Made by a program: the position numbers and the translations under genes | Notes under the pieces: generated by a model | What the model saw: only the letters and a program-made list of their open reading frames with translations | Database searches by the model: none | Told to the model about the DNA's origin: nothing | Source: Deltaproteobacteria bacterium | Lineage (GTDB): Bacteria > Myxococcota_A > UBA796 > SXON01 | DNA length: 64,000 nucleotides | Direction: 5' to 3' | Assembly: GCA_947445035.1 (NCBI GenBank) | Contig: CANFCK010000020.1 | Coordinates: 1 to 64,000 of the forward strand | Shown: one piece after another, positions 50,901 through 61,991 of the stretch | How the letters are laid out: every line of letters begins with the position of its first letter | Position numbering within the stretch: the first letter of the stretch is position 1

Positions 50901-51077
50901 GATGCGGCGCTGGAACGCTCCTTGATCGGAGTCGGCGCCGAAATCCGGGTTTCAGCGATCGCATTTTACGGGCTGAGCCTGTACGGCAGGGTCGGCTACG
51001 CGGTGCCCCTGCTCGGCCCCGGGGTTCAGCCGGGGAGCGTCGACGGGCTCTACGCTGAGGCGGGGACGAGTTTTTGA
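47901..51077 (+). CDS. Gluzincin-like peptidase / TolB-type propeller / Omp85-like barrel fusion
   Basis: A 1,058-residue exported protein (MLWAHLAPALAASW signal; a GTG two codons upstream is possible). Residues about 20-280 resemble MA-type metallopeptidases: the zinc motif is HELTH at 115-119 and TVEGLATFQE at 151-160 supplies the likely third ligand. Residues about 285-590 are TolB/PD40 propeller blades (SFSPDGTRVV, RYSPDGTRIAVSRW, AWSPDGGTLYFASDRSG). An Ala/Lys/Arg/Pro-rich linker of about 110 residues follows. From about 670 to the end is a beta-barrel with the BamA/TamA-like closing region (EWRSLRGFYPSTRDGEAFWL, GAVVLDAGNAWEDPED). A single polypeptide thus joins protease, propeller and outer-membrane anchor. 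It overlaps the convergent cyclase gene by 28 bp. Confidence 0.82.
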   Translation: MLWAHLAPALAASWDPDLRWRTLHTEHFEITFHDGEEALAEEMAVDAEAAWSALTVELDHQTMGKVNIVMVDYTDVANGMAQTTPTNQITIYVTNPGGDSTLGLYEDWSHGLVTHELTHILHIDTVEGLPRAARWLFGSLISTHQVAPLWTVEGLATFQETRHTLGGRGRSAGVDMIKRAAVLGGRFPPLGNLDGLQALWPSGNLRYLFGQDFIEFIADSRGEDKWTEWVHRYGASVPFFLAGKRTFGADFVALHQEWKAELEARYAAQAAAIRADGETQVSPVGPADQTCGAPSWNPTTGDLYFSCSDPRRGSAIWRQKRGAGAPTVWRSGKFASDMQWRNDGKAYLYTSTHSDGLYNVVDDVMLGRTDSSSSKALTDGKRARDASFSPDGTRVVCVTNELQQTQLAELTIDQRVLPLTDAPKHAQFATPRYSPDGTRIAVSRWADGQRDLWLYTADGAPWRRLTWDSALDVQPAWSPDGGTLYFASDRSGVPNVYAIDLSTERLWRVTNVVVGAFAPDPSPDGTTLAVQWYAAGGARVATLPLDRQKWKDLGLLPTLEAGAPALSQTPGPSKRIRAATEAEPKAGREARAERAAKQKAKDARQAAREARKRGIAAPEPTEGAEIPAPASPGSDSPGPLVPAGEPAPASPVEAASPPALPPRITPYNPLPSLLPPRYWLPGTLLTTTGQGYGLYLSAATGGVDLLRQYGYSAYATYRTDANFLGGGGSFTVNKWRPILSGSVQTYVSPYGTVDEYSAVDPAGGAWIPSVQDTDTRYWDHRIRGSFAVSYPIDGNSSISALFRAESRQPKDPIPGDAYYAALPTRGYFGTLAVGWSRAKVESYSLSISPEKARSFGLGLEYTPGWLGSYAYDSDNVPRPFDQLQLSGEWREYVSAPWAANHVFAWKVSGGFSVGSTFRYGSFRLGGSFSENGITVIPAEWRSLRGFYPSTRDGEAFWLGSGEYRFPIWRVDRGLGTLPIFLRYISGAVVLDAGNAWEDPEDAALERSLIGVGAEIRVSAIAFYGLSLYGRVGYAVPLLGPGVQPGSVDGLYAEAGTSF

Positions 51078-52891
51078 GCCCGCACCCTCCACAACCGCAC
51101 GTCACCCAGCCCCTTGAGCGCGGTGTGAAACGACTCCGCCTGAAGCCCGAGCTCGGCCAGGAGCTTGACGACGCGTTCCTGCTGGGCGACGGCGTCGGTA
51201 AGCACCACGTCCCCCGCTGAAGCCGCGCCCTGCGCACGCGCCGCGAGGTTCACCGTTCCGCCGAAGTAGTCCAGACCTGCGGCATCGGAGTGCACGACCA
51301 GCGCCGAGCCGATGTGCACGCCGACCTTGAGGGATGGCGCGTTGTCCATCGGCAGCATCGCCGCCCAGGTCGAGAACTTGGCCTGCATCTCACAAGCGGC
51401 GGCCACGGCGGCGGGGGCATCAAAAAAGGCCGCCATCACCGCGTCGCCGATGGTCTTGACCACGGTTCCGCCGTGGGCCGCCGCCGAGGCCCGCAAGATC
51501 GCGAAGTGGTCCCGAACGACGGCGAACGCGCGCGCATCGCCAAGCTCCTCGTACATCGCGGTACTGCCGGAGAGGTCCGTGAACAAGAGCGCCACGCTGC
51601 GCACGCCGATGCGCAGGTCGGGCGCGAGCACCTGGTGGCCGAGTCGGCGACGAAAGTTTTCCCGCGTCGTGAGGAAGCTGGCCGGCACGATCGCCACCGC
51701 CCCCCCCCGTTTGGTCAGCTGGATGCGGCTGCGATGGCCCGCCTCGTTCTTCACGTCGAGCTTGACGTCGCCCGCCCTCACAAGCGTCGTCCCGACGTCG
51801 CCCGGACGCCAACGAATCATCGGGTCCCCCGCGTCGCCGGCCTCTACGACCAGGTCGGGCTGGCCGCTTCCGGGGCCGATGCGCCACTCACCGGGCGGGA
51901 TCGCCGCGTCCAAGGCCACGGCCTGATCGGGCGCCAGAGTCAAGAGCGCGTGCTGGGCGGGCGCCTGCGCAGGGTAGATGGTGCAGAAGTTGACGTCGAG
52001 CCCGGTCATCACGCTGGGGTGGGGGGCAAAGAGCACCTCGACATTTTCGCCCAGGTCCGTTTCGGTCTTGACCCCGCACGCTGCGCACTGGGCGTGGTCA
52101 GCCAAGTCTGACAAAACCCGGGCCCCCGCCACCTGGCCGTAGCAGCGGACACAGCGGACGGACCAGAAAAGCTCGGTGGCCCCGACGTCGACCCCCGCGA
52201 GGAGGGTCTCGAGCAGGGCCTCGCGGGGGACACCCCACCGATCGGCAAGGACGAACGCCCGCATCCGCGTCAAGTCGCCCGCACGCCCACAGCGGTAGTG
52301 GCCCTCCATGAGCTCGACCAACGCCGGCTCCGCGCCGTCTTTCCACCGGCGCACCGCGGCCTTCGCCTCGTCGCCCAAAACCCGCGGGGACGCCCCTTCT
52401 TCCTCGGCCTGCTCGTCGCCGAGGCGTTGGAGGATGGCCTCCCACCGCCGTTGCATGGTCGTGAGTGAGAGGCCCCGCCGCACCATCGTCGCCCACCCCG
52501 GCCCGGTCAGCGACAGGTCCACGACCGCTTTCACCCCGCCCGGCACCGGCACCAACGACGCCCGGTAGTCGCTGCGCGCGACAATCGGTGAGGTCAGATC
52601 GCGAACCTGCCGGAAGAAACGCTGGTGCACCCAACTGGTCCACGTCTCCTCAAACGGAATGCGCATCCAGATCGGCCCCGCCATCAAGCCGGTGAGCATC
52701 ATGTACCCGTCGGGCTGTCGGGTGACGTCCAACTTCACGATGGCGCCGTTGCCCGCGGAGCGACTCATGAAGTCGGTATCGCCGACGAGCCTCCAGGCCC
52801 GCTCTGCGGTCGTGATCGGACTTTCAACGCGGAAACTGTCCACGACGGTGCCCGGGAGCGGTTCGGGCGAGCCCTCAGGGTGTTCGGTCAT
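51050..52891 (-). CDS. Class III adenylate/guanylate cyclase with START-like and DUF5939-like regions
   Basis: A 613-residue soluble protein begun at the ATG at 52891. The N-terminal 150 residues look like a START/polyketide-cyclase-type lipid-binding fold (DSFRVESPITTAERAWRLVG). A middle region of the DUF5939 type follows, with a zinc-ribbon pair CVRCYGQ...CAACG near 270-300. The class III catalytic domain covers about 430-605: metal-binding Asp in LLFTDLSGST and TIGDAVMAAFFDA, and transition-state Asn and Arg in GGTVNLAARAQGA. It should make cAMP or cGMP; the purine-selecting residues are not decisive by eye. No transmembrane helix is seen. The gene is convergent with the peptidase/barrel fusion and overlaps its end. 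Confidence 0.88.
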   Translation of the reverse strand: MTEHPEGSPEPLPGTVVDSFRVESPITTAERAWRLVGDTDFMSRSAGNGAIVKLDVTRQPDGYMMLTGLMAGPIWMRIPFEETWTSWVHQRFFRQVRDLTSPIVARSDYRASLVPVPGGVKAVVDLSLTGPGWATMVRRGLSLTTMQRRWEAILQRLGDEQAEEEGASPRVLGDEAKAAVRRWKDGAEPALVELMEGHYRCGRAGDLTRMRAFVLADRWGVPREALLETLLAGVDVGATELFWSVRCVRCYGQVAGARVLSDLADHAQCAACGVKTETDLGENVEVLFAPHPSVMTGLDVNFCTIYPAQAPAQHALLTLAPDQAVALDAAIPPGEWRIGPGSGQPDLVVEAGDAGDPMIRWRPGDVGTTLVRAGDVKLDVKNEAGHRSRIQLTKRGGAVAIVPASFLTTRENFRRRLGHQVLAPDLRIGVRSVALLFTDLSGSTAMYEELGDARAFAVVRDHFAILRASAAAHGGTVVKTIGDAVMAAFFDAPAAVAAACEMQAKFSTWAAMLPMDNAPSLKVGVHIGSALVVHSDAAGLDYFGGTVNLAARAQGAASAGDVVLTDAVAQQERVVKLLAELGLQAESFHTALKGLGDVRLWRVRAQKLVPASA

Positions 52892-52904
52892 CGCGGCGAC
52901 TGTA

Positions 52905-56321
<3,417 letters not shown>

Positions 56322-56357
56322 TTCGCGTGCATCGGCCGCAAGGATGTCGCCTTTAGC

Positions 56358-57044
56358 TCACCCGTGCCTGAGAGGATCAAACCGCCGCAGCTCGACCTCC
56401 CGCCCCCGCACGACGCCGTACGTCCGATGCTCGACCCAGTCCCCGGGGTTGAGGAACCAGCCCGCGTCGATCCGCTCACAACTCGGGGCGTGGGTGTGTC
56501 CCATCACCACGAGCTCCGCCCCGGCCGCGATGCGCACGCCGGCAAGATCCCGCTGCGCTGCGACCAAGGCCGCATCGGGCTTCCCGCCACCCAGCGGCCC
56601 GGCGAGTCGATGCAGTATCTCCCACGCCCGTTGACTGCCGACGTGGTCCAGCAGCCACGAAAAACCGCGGCCGCGGAGCACCGTGTGCAAAACGCGGTAG
56701 TTCACCGAGCGGTCCACCTCATCGCCATGCGAGAGCACTGCCCGTAGCCCGCCGAGCCGCAGCTCCAAAAGGGTGCCGATGCTCGGTGCTGGCGCGCCGA
56801 ACTGCGCGGGCAGGTGGAAGTCGTGATTCCCTGGGAGCACGATCACATCGAAGCGGCGGAGCCGATCGAGCACCGGCTGATACGCGACGAAGGGCGCGCC
56901 GCCCGGGGCCCAGAACGCGTGGAAGATGTCTCCCGCCAAAACGAGCGTCGGCGCGGGACACCAGTCCAAAAAGCGGAGAAAGTCGTGCTGAGTCGGTGAC
57001 CCGGGCCCGTCGCAGTGGACGTCGCTGACGATGGCCACATCCAC
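56358..57044 (-). CDS. lpxH: UDP-2,3-diacylglucosamine hydrolase-like metallophosphoesterase
   Basis: A 228-residue calcineurin-type phosphoesterase starting at GTG 57044 (MDVAIVSDVHCDGP). All metal motifs are present: SDVH, LAGDIFHAFW, LPGNHDFHLP, LSHGDEVDRS and VMGHTHAPSCERI, followed by FLNPGDWVEH. The order and spacing, with RVLHTVLRGRGFSWLLDHV in the helical insert, fit the LpxH group, which cuts UDP-diacylglucosamine to lipid X in lipid A synthesis. Bacterial relatives with other substrates are close in sequence, so the name is provisional. It begins 8 bp after the stop of the cytochrome/monooxygenase-like gene, suggesting co-transcription. Confidence 0.8.
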   Translation of the reverse strand: MDVAIVSDVHCDGPGSPTQHDFLRFLDWCPAPTLVLAGDIFHAFWAPGGAPFVAYQPVLDRLRRFDVIVLPGNHDFHLPAQFGAPAPSIGTLLELRLGGLRAVLSHGDEVDRSVNYRVLHTVLRGRGFSWLLDHVGSQRAWEILHRLAGPLGGGKPDAALVAAQRDLAGVRIAAGAELVVMGHTHAPSCERIDAGWFLNPGDWVEHRTYGVVRGREVELRRFDPLRHG

Positions 57045-57052
57045 GGTGGACG

Positions 57053-58249
57053 CTACTCGGCGTCCACGACGTAGGTGAACCCGAAGCACATCTCGTCGCC
57101 GGTCTCCTCGCCGAAATTCACATCCTCGGACGAGGCGGAGTTGTCGTAGGTGCAGCTGACCGAGAGGCTGTCGCCGGTTTGCAGTCGCAGCGGCGTCGAA
57201 AGGCCCGCGTAGACCTGGTTGTGGAAGTTCCACCCATCCTGGTGGAGCAGGCACGACTCGCTGCCGTCGTTGTGCACCACCCGCTCGTCGAACCCGGACC
57301 CGAGCACGTGCATATGCGGCCAGACACCGAGCAATTCCAAGCCCGGATCGCCCGCTGGAATGCTGTCGCTCACGACGTAGGCCGCGTCGCCCGCGGGGAT
57401 GTTGAACCCGGTCGGACCGATGGGGAACTGCTGAACCTTGCGCTCCACCGTATCGGCGAGATGCAGCCCGTACCCGGTCAGGTCGGCGAGCTCATCCGCC
57501 CCGTCGAAGCTGTCGTAGTAGTGCATCTGCAGGATCAGCTGGGCGTCCCGCCCCAAGCGCATGCCGCTTCCTTCCGGGAAGAGGACCGGGTTGGCCCCGG
57601 GTGCCCAGGCGCCGAGGAAGTCCCAGCCGACCGCGCCCAACCCGCTGCATGCGAAGCCTTGGGTCGGGTCGGTGACATCCCCCGGGATTCCCGTCGTGCC
57701 GGTCGTCTCGAAGAGCACGACGTGATGGACGATCGGGAGCGCGTCCACCAGCGCCTCCATGCCGGTCAGATAGACCACCCCGTCGTTGCCCAAAGGAACC
57801 AGGAAGCAGCGATAGTCGTTGCCATCGGCGCCGAAATCCGGCGTGTAGGCGGCGCCGCCGTACAGCTCCGCGTCGAAAGGCGCGCTCTGGGCGGTGACCG
57901 GCGGGGGGTCCGCCACCGCGCTGCCGGTGGGACCACCCGCGTCCGCCCAAGCCCGAAGCGTCGCGATCTCCTCGTCGTCCACGGTGAAGGTGTCGCTATT
58001 TTCGTACGGCGCGCAGCTGGGATCCGGCGCGACCGGCGGCATCCGGCCGGCATCCACGGCGGCGATCATCGAGGCCGCCATCGACGAGGCGGTGGCGGGG
58101 TCATCGAAGGACTGCGCCTGGCCGCCCGCGGTGTGGCAGCGGGCGCAATTCTCGTCGAGCATCGCGCGGGCGTCGGTCCACAAAGCGTCGTCGCTTTCGA
58201 GAGGGAGGTCGTCGGTCGGGGTGACGCATGCGACGAGCAGGAAGAGCAT
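57053..58249 (-). CDS. Cytochrome c / copper type II monooxygenase-like lipoprotein
   Basis: A 398-residue exported lipoprotein. MLFLLVACVTPTDD is an extremely short signal with Cys at residue 8. The haem-binding CARCH motif lies at residues 35-39 in a short cytochrome-like segment (SDDALWTDARAMLDENCARC; GRMPPVAPD could give the axial Met). From about 125 it resembles the copper type II ascorbate-dependent monooxygenase fold: histidine pair in PIVHHVVLFE, QMHYYDSF, and PHMHVLGSGFDERV, ending with GDEMCFGFTYVV, where a copper-ligand methionine is expected. Related fused proteins are common in Myxococcota; substrate unknown. It diverges from rarA with about 57 bp between starts. Confidence 0.82.
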   Translation of the reverse strand: MLFLLVACVTPTDDLPLESDDALWTDARAMLDENCARCHTAGGQAQSFDDPATASSMAASMIAAVDAGRMPPVAPDPSCAPYENSDTFTVDDEEIATLRAWADAGGPTGSAVADPPPVTAQSAPFDAELYGGAAYTPDFGADGNDYRCFLVPLGNDGVVYLTGMEALVDALPIVHHVVLFETTGTTGIPGDVTDPTQGFACSGLGAVGWDFLGAWAPGANPVLFPEGSGMRLGRDAQLILQMHYYDSFDGADELADLTGYGLHLADTVERKVQQFPIGPTGFNIPAGDAAYVVSDSIPAGDPGLELLGVWPHMHVLGSGFDERVVHNDGSESCLLHQDGWNFHNQVYAGLSTPLRLQTGDSLSVSCTYDNSASSEDVNFGEETGDEMCFGFTYVVDAE

Positions 58250-58306
58250 GGCGCGACGGTAGCGGGGTGAGGCCAGAGCGTCAACGACTTAGGCTTGCGC
58301 GCCCGC

Positions 58307-59581
58307 ATGTCCGACGATCCCCAGGTCCGGCCGCCGCTCGCCGAACGGATGCGGCCGCGCCGCGTCGACGAGATCGTTGGCCAAGCCGCTCTCCTCGACC
58401 CGGACGCGCCGTTTCGGCGCGCGCTGGACGCGGGGCGCTTGCGCTCGCTCTTGATGTGGGGGCCGCCCGGGTGCGGAAAGACGACACTCGCGCGCGTGCT
58501 GGCCGAGGCGACAGGGTTCCGGTTGGTGGGGCTTTCCGCAGTGCTCAGCGGGGTCAAAGACCTGCGGGATCTCCTGGAAACGCGTCCGGCGCTGGACCGG
58601 CGCCCGCTGCTGCTCTTCGTGGACGAGATCCACCGGTGGAACAAAGCGCAGCAGGACGCGCTCTTGCCACACGTAGAAAGCGGGGCGCTGGTGCTGGTGG
58701 GTGCAACCACCGAAAACCCTGCCTTCTATCTGATCCCTGCCCTCAGAAGCCGATGCGAGCTCCTGATTTTGGAGCCGGTGGCCCCCGAGGCCATTCGGCT
58801 GCTGCTCGACCGCGCGCTCGCCGATGCCGAACGTGGCCTGCCCGCCGCGACCGTGGTCGAGCCCGAAGCCCTGGACCTGATCGCCCGCGCTTGCGACGGC
58901 GATGCCCGGCGCGCGCTGTCGATGTTGGAGCGACTCGCCGACCGCGGCGGGGTCACCGTCGACGCCTTTCGCGGCGCCGGGAACATGCTTTTCCACGATC
59001 GCGACGGCGACGCCCACTACGACGTGGTCAGCGCCTTCATCAAGTCGATGCGGGGGTCGGACGCAGACGCGGCGTTGTATTGGATGGCGAGGATGCTCGA
59101 AGGGGGCGAAGACCCCGTCTTCGTCGCCCGCCGAATGGTGATTTTTTCGAGCGAGGACATCGGAAACGCCGACCCTCGCGCGTTGCCGCTGGCGGTGGCC
59201 ACCCTGGACGGGTGCGCGCGCATCGGGATGCCAGAAGCCCGCATCCTTCTCGGACAGTGCTGCACCTTCCTGGCGACCTCGCCGAAGTCCAATGCCTCCT
59301 ACAAGGCCGTGGACGCCGCGATCGCGGCGGTGAAGGCCACCGGCGCGCTCCCCGTCCCCATCCACCTCCGCAACGCGCCGACGGGTCTGGCAAAATCGAT
59401 GGGGCATGGCCGCGACTACGTCTACCCTCACGACCAGCCCGACCATCTTGCCGATCAGACCCACCTTCCCGACGCGCTCGTCGGTCAGGTGTTTTACTCG
59501 CCGACCCAACAGGGCGCCGAAAAGTCGATCGCCGAGCGGCTGGCGTGGTGGAAGAAGCGGTTGGGGGAGCGGCGGGGCTGA
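58307..59581 (+). CDS. rarA: Replication-associated recombination protein A
   Basis: A 424-residue AAA+ ATPase of the RarA/MgsA/WRNIP1 group, which acts at stalled replication forks. LAERMRPRRVDEIVGQAAL is the family's N-terminal signature. Walker A is GPPGCGKT, Walker B LLLFVDEIHRWNKAQQDALL, and sensor 1 VGATTENPAFYLIPALRSRC. The C-terminal tetramerisation region includes IKSMRGSDADAALYWMARML, IFSSEDIGNADPRAL and GRDYVYPHDQPDHL. Length is typical. I chose the ATG at 58307; an in-frame TTG at 58295 is the only nearby alternative. It stands alone on the plus strand. Confidence 0.95.
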   Translation: MSDDPQVRPPLAERMRPRRVDEIVGQAALLDPDAPFRRALDAGRLRSLLMWGPPGCGKTTLARVLAEATGFRLVGLSAVLSGVKDLRDLLETRPALDRRPLLLFVDEIHRWNKAQQDALLPHVESGALVLVGATTENPAFYLIPALRSRCELLILEPVAPEAIRLLLDRALADAERGLPAATVVEPEALDLIARACDGDARRALSMLERLADRGGVTVDAFRGAGNMLFHDRDGDAHYDVVSAFIKSMRGSDADAALYWMARMLEGGEDPVFVARRMVIFSSEDIGNADPRALPLAVATLDGCARIGMPEARILLGQCCTFLATSPKSNASYKAVDAAIAAVKATGALPVPIHLRNAPTGLAKSMGHGRDYVYPHDQPDHLADQTHLPDALVGQVFYSPTQQGAEKSIAERLAWWKKRLGERRG

Positions 59582-59588
59582 GCCAGAC

Positions 59589-60317
59589 CTACTCCCCGTT
59601 GTCCCAAGGGCTGTCGCACGCGGGGTCGTTCGGCCGATCCAGCCCGCCGCCCCCCTCGTCATCGACGAAGTTGCTGCACGCGTACCCCGAGGCGGTGAGC
59701 TTGATGCCGCCGGGGGCGTTGAACAACCCGAGGTAACCGTTGTGGTCGCGGACGATTTCCGGGTCCATCACGTTCCGGGCGCCCGTGCACAGCCTCGCGT
59801 CGCAGTCAATCAGCACCCCATCGATGGGGTCGGCTTCCACCGCGGTGTCCCAGACCCAGCCAATGCCGGTCCCCTGCCCTCCCGGGTGGCGTGGGTCTGC
59901 GACAGCTGAACGCCGCAGGACTGGCCGTCGTCGTCACTCTCACTGTAGCGGATCGGAGCGCCAAGCTGGTCTTCGGTCACGAACCAGGCGCGCCACAGCC
60001 GGGCGGCGGTGTCGTAGTGCAACGTCGGCACGCTGACGAAGCTGTGCCGGTTGGACGTCGCATCGGCACCGTGCTGGGAGTTGTTCTGGATGCGGATGTC
60101 GGCCGCGCTGGTGGACCTGCCACCGCTCGGCAGCGAACGCTCCCACACGCCGTTCAGGTCACGGGCGGGCGCAGTGAGGAACACCCGATCCGGGCGTCGC
60201 GGGCAGCCCCTCGGCGTCGTAGTTGCCTTCGTACAGCATCAGGTAACGACAGGCGCCGAGCTCGGCGTTCCCGTCGGAAACCGGGTCGGGGAGCAACTCA
60301 CAGCGATAGGCGGAAGT
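59589..60317 (-). pseudogene. Broken gene, possible GH43/32-like beta-propeller
   Basis: Coding-like sequence continues here in three successive frames. From 60317 one frame reads YRCELLPDPVSDGNAELGAC then YLMLYEGNYDAEGLP. Near 60195 it continues in another frame as DRVFLTAPARDLNGVW and PTLHYDTAARLWRAWFVTED. Near 59885 it changes again to GIGWVWDTAVEADPIDGVLI and DPEIVRDHNGYLGLFNAPGG, ending at 59589. Together the parts look like one secreted protein whose repeated D-P/W-Y-strand pattern resembles five-bladed glycoside hydrolases or a sialidase-like propeller. No start codon or signal peptide is present, and the 5' end abuts the CotH gene stop. Two frameshifts plus 5' loss indicate decay, unless sequencing errors are responsible. 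Confidence 0.6.
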
Positions 60318-61982
60318 CTACCGCGCCGCCAGCTGTGCGCGAACCGACGCTGGAATCCCCGCCATGTTGGTCACGGTGTAGTCGAGGTAGTAGGTGTGCG
60401 TGCTGACGGCGAACTCCTTGCGGGGGTCGGCTTCGATGTACGGGTACAGCCAGTCCTCGAGGTCCTGAATCTGGGTGCCGAGGTCCAGGGCGTCCATGGT
60501 GTAGCTTGCGTCGAGGAGGATCTCGTCGTAGCGGGCCGAACAACTGTCGATGGTGAGGCACCATTGGAAGAGCCGCCCACGCCCGGTCCATGGGGTGAAG
60601 TACGCGGTGATGAAGGTCTGGTCAGAGCCCCAGGGGATCATCGTGAACAGGTCGGTCCGCGGGTCCTTGTAGAGTCGGTAGTTGTTGGCCGTCGAGTAGC
60701 CGTCCCAATGGTACGAGAGCGCCTCGACCGCCATGAGTGACAAAAACCGCTCCATGTCGAAGACCTTCGAGACCTCGGCATAGGCGTCTTCGGACGCGCC
60801 ACCGTCAAGGATGCTGATCACCTCGCTCAGATCGCTGCGAGAGGTGTCACTACCCGATTCCAGATCGAAGCTGCCCAGGTAGCCGGTGTACAGATCGACG
60901 CCGTACGCCCCTTCGTAAAGGTTGCCGCTGGTGTCCCCGAACCAGCGTTCCAGGAAGGCCTCGTCGATGCTTTCGATGAGGAGGTACAGCCCATAATCGG
61001 CGTCGTTGAGCGTCATCCAAGCGTAGCCAACTCGCGGCGCGGGCACGTCGAGCGCTCGGTAGAGTTCGTACGCGGCGAACTCATGGACGTAGGTGTTGTC
61101 TTGCACCATGTTGTTGACGGTGAGCCCGCGAACCCCACGCCATTCGCGCCCGGAAATGTCGTTCAGATCGATCTTCCAGGCACACTTCTGGTCGATCGAC
61201 CGGGCCGAGCCGACGTACGCTTTGAGCCGGGTGCGAATGTCGCCCCAGTCGCCCTCGGGCACGTCGAGCTCCCCATCCACCCAACTCAACCGGCTGACCC
61301 GCAACGCCTGGATGGCCGCGTCCGTGAGGCGCAGGTTCAGGTAGGTGAGTTCGTCAAGCTGGAATACACGCGCCGAGAGGTCCAACGACAGGCTCGCCGA
61401 CTCCGGGTTTGCTGCGTCCGGGGAGGTGTCGGTGGTGATCGCCCAGTTCCCGCCGTCGGGAATGCGCGCCCACGCCACGTCTGTCCGCATTTCGCCGAGC
61501 GACAGCCGGTCCGAAACCAGGCCCGCCACGCTGAGCACCAGCCGCTCGCCCCCGTCCCCATCGAGCTGAAAGGGTGCGTGCAGCCCCCCCGCGAGGCTGT
61601 CGTCAATCGCGACCACCAGCCGCTCGCCCGGCTCGATGGTCCCCTCGCCGCCCAACCAAGGCAGGTCCGAAGGGTCTCGCAGCGCGACGTCCGAGAGCGC
61701 GATCGACACGTCACTGGCGTTGTAGAGCTCGACCCAATCGGGCCAGGCGGCGTTGTCGCCCGGCCAGGTGGACTCGTTGCGCGCGACCACCTCGTTGATC
61801 AACAGCGCCGGCGCTTCCGGATCGGGGCGGGTTTCACCATCGTCGTCGTCAACGCCGGTGTGGCGCGCCGGACCCGAATCGGCGAGGGCGGTGTCCAACT
61901 CGTAGTCGGGGAGCCCGACCACGACTTCGCCGCTTCGGCCCACCGAAGGAGATTGACAAGCGACGAGTGCGAGGATCAGCAC
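60318..61982 (-). CDS. CotH-family lipoprotein with lamin-tail domain
   Basis: A 554-residue lipoprotein: MLILALVACQSPSVG is a very short signal with Cys at residue 9, then an acidic linker. Residues about 58-210 are a lamin-tail domain (ALLINEVVARNES, WVELYNASDVSIAL). The CotH kinase-like core follows (about 235-530): WKIDLNDISGREWRGVRGLT, FAAYELYRALDVPAPRVGYA, YGLYLLIESIDEAFLERWFG, and YRLYKDPRTDLFTMIPWGSD with the conserved WG.D. CotH proteins are atypical kinases that phosphorylate secreted proteins in spores and other settings. It is followed directly by a decayed gene on the same strand and starts 9 bp after the end of the mutase gene. Confidence 0.87.
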   Translation of the reverse strand: MLILALVACQSPSVGRSGEVVVGLPDYELDTALADSGPARHTGVDDDDGETRPDPEAPALLINEVVARNESTWPGDNAAWPDWVELYNASDVSIALSDVALRDPSDLPWLGGEGTIEPGERLVVAIDDSLAGGLHAPFQLDGDGGERLVLSVAGLVSDRLSLGEMRTDVAWARIPDGGNWAITTDTSPDAANPESASLSLDLSARVFQLDELTYLNLRLTDAAIQALRVSRLSWVDGELDVPEGDWGDIRTRLKAYVGSARSIDQKCAWKIDLNDISGREWRGVRGLTVNNMVQDNTYVHEFAAYELYRALDVPAPRVGYAWMTLNDADYGLYLLIESIDEAFLERWFGDTSGNLYEGAYGVDLYTGYLGSFDLESGSDTSRSDLSEVISILDGGASEDAYAEVSKVFDMERFLSLMAVEALSYHWDGYSTANNYRLYKDPRTDLFTMIPWGSDQTFITAYFTPWTGRGRLFQWCLTIDSCSARYDEILLDASYTMDALDLGTQIQDLEDWLYPYIEADPRKEFAVSTHTYYLDYTVTNMAGIPASVRAQLAAR

Positions 61983-61991
61983 GCGCGCAGT

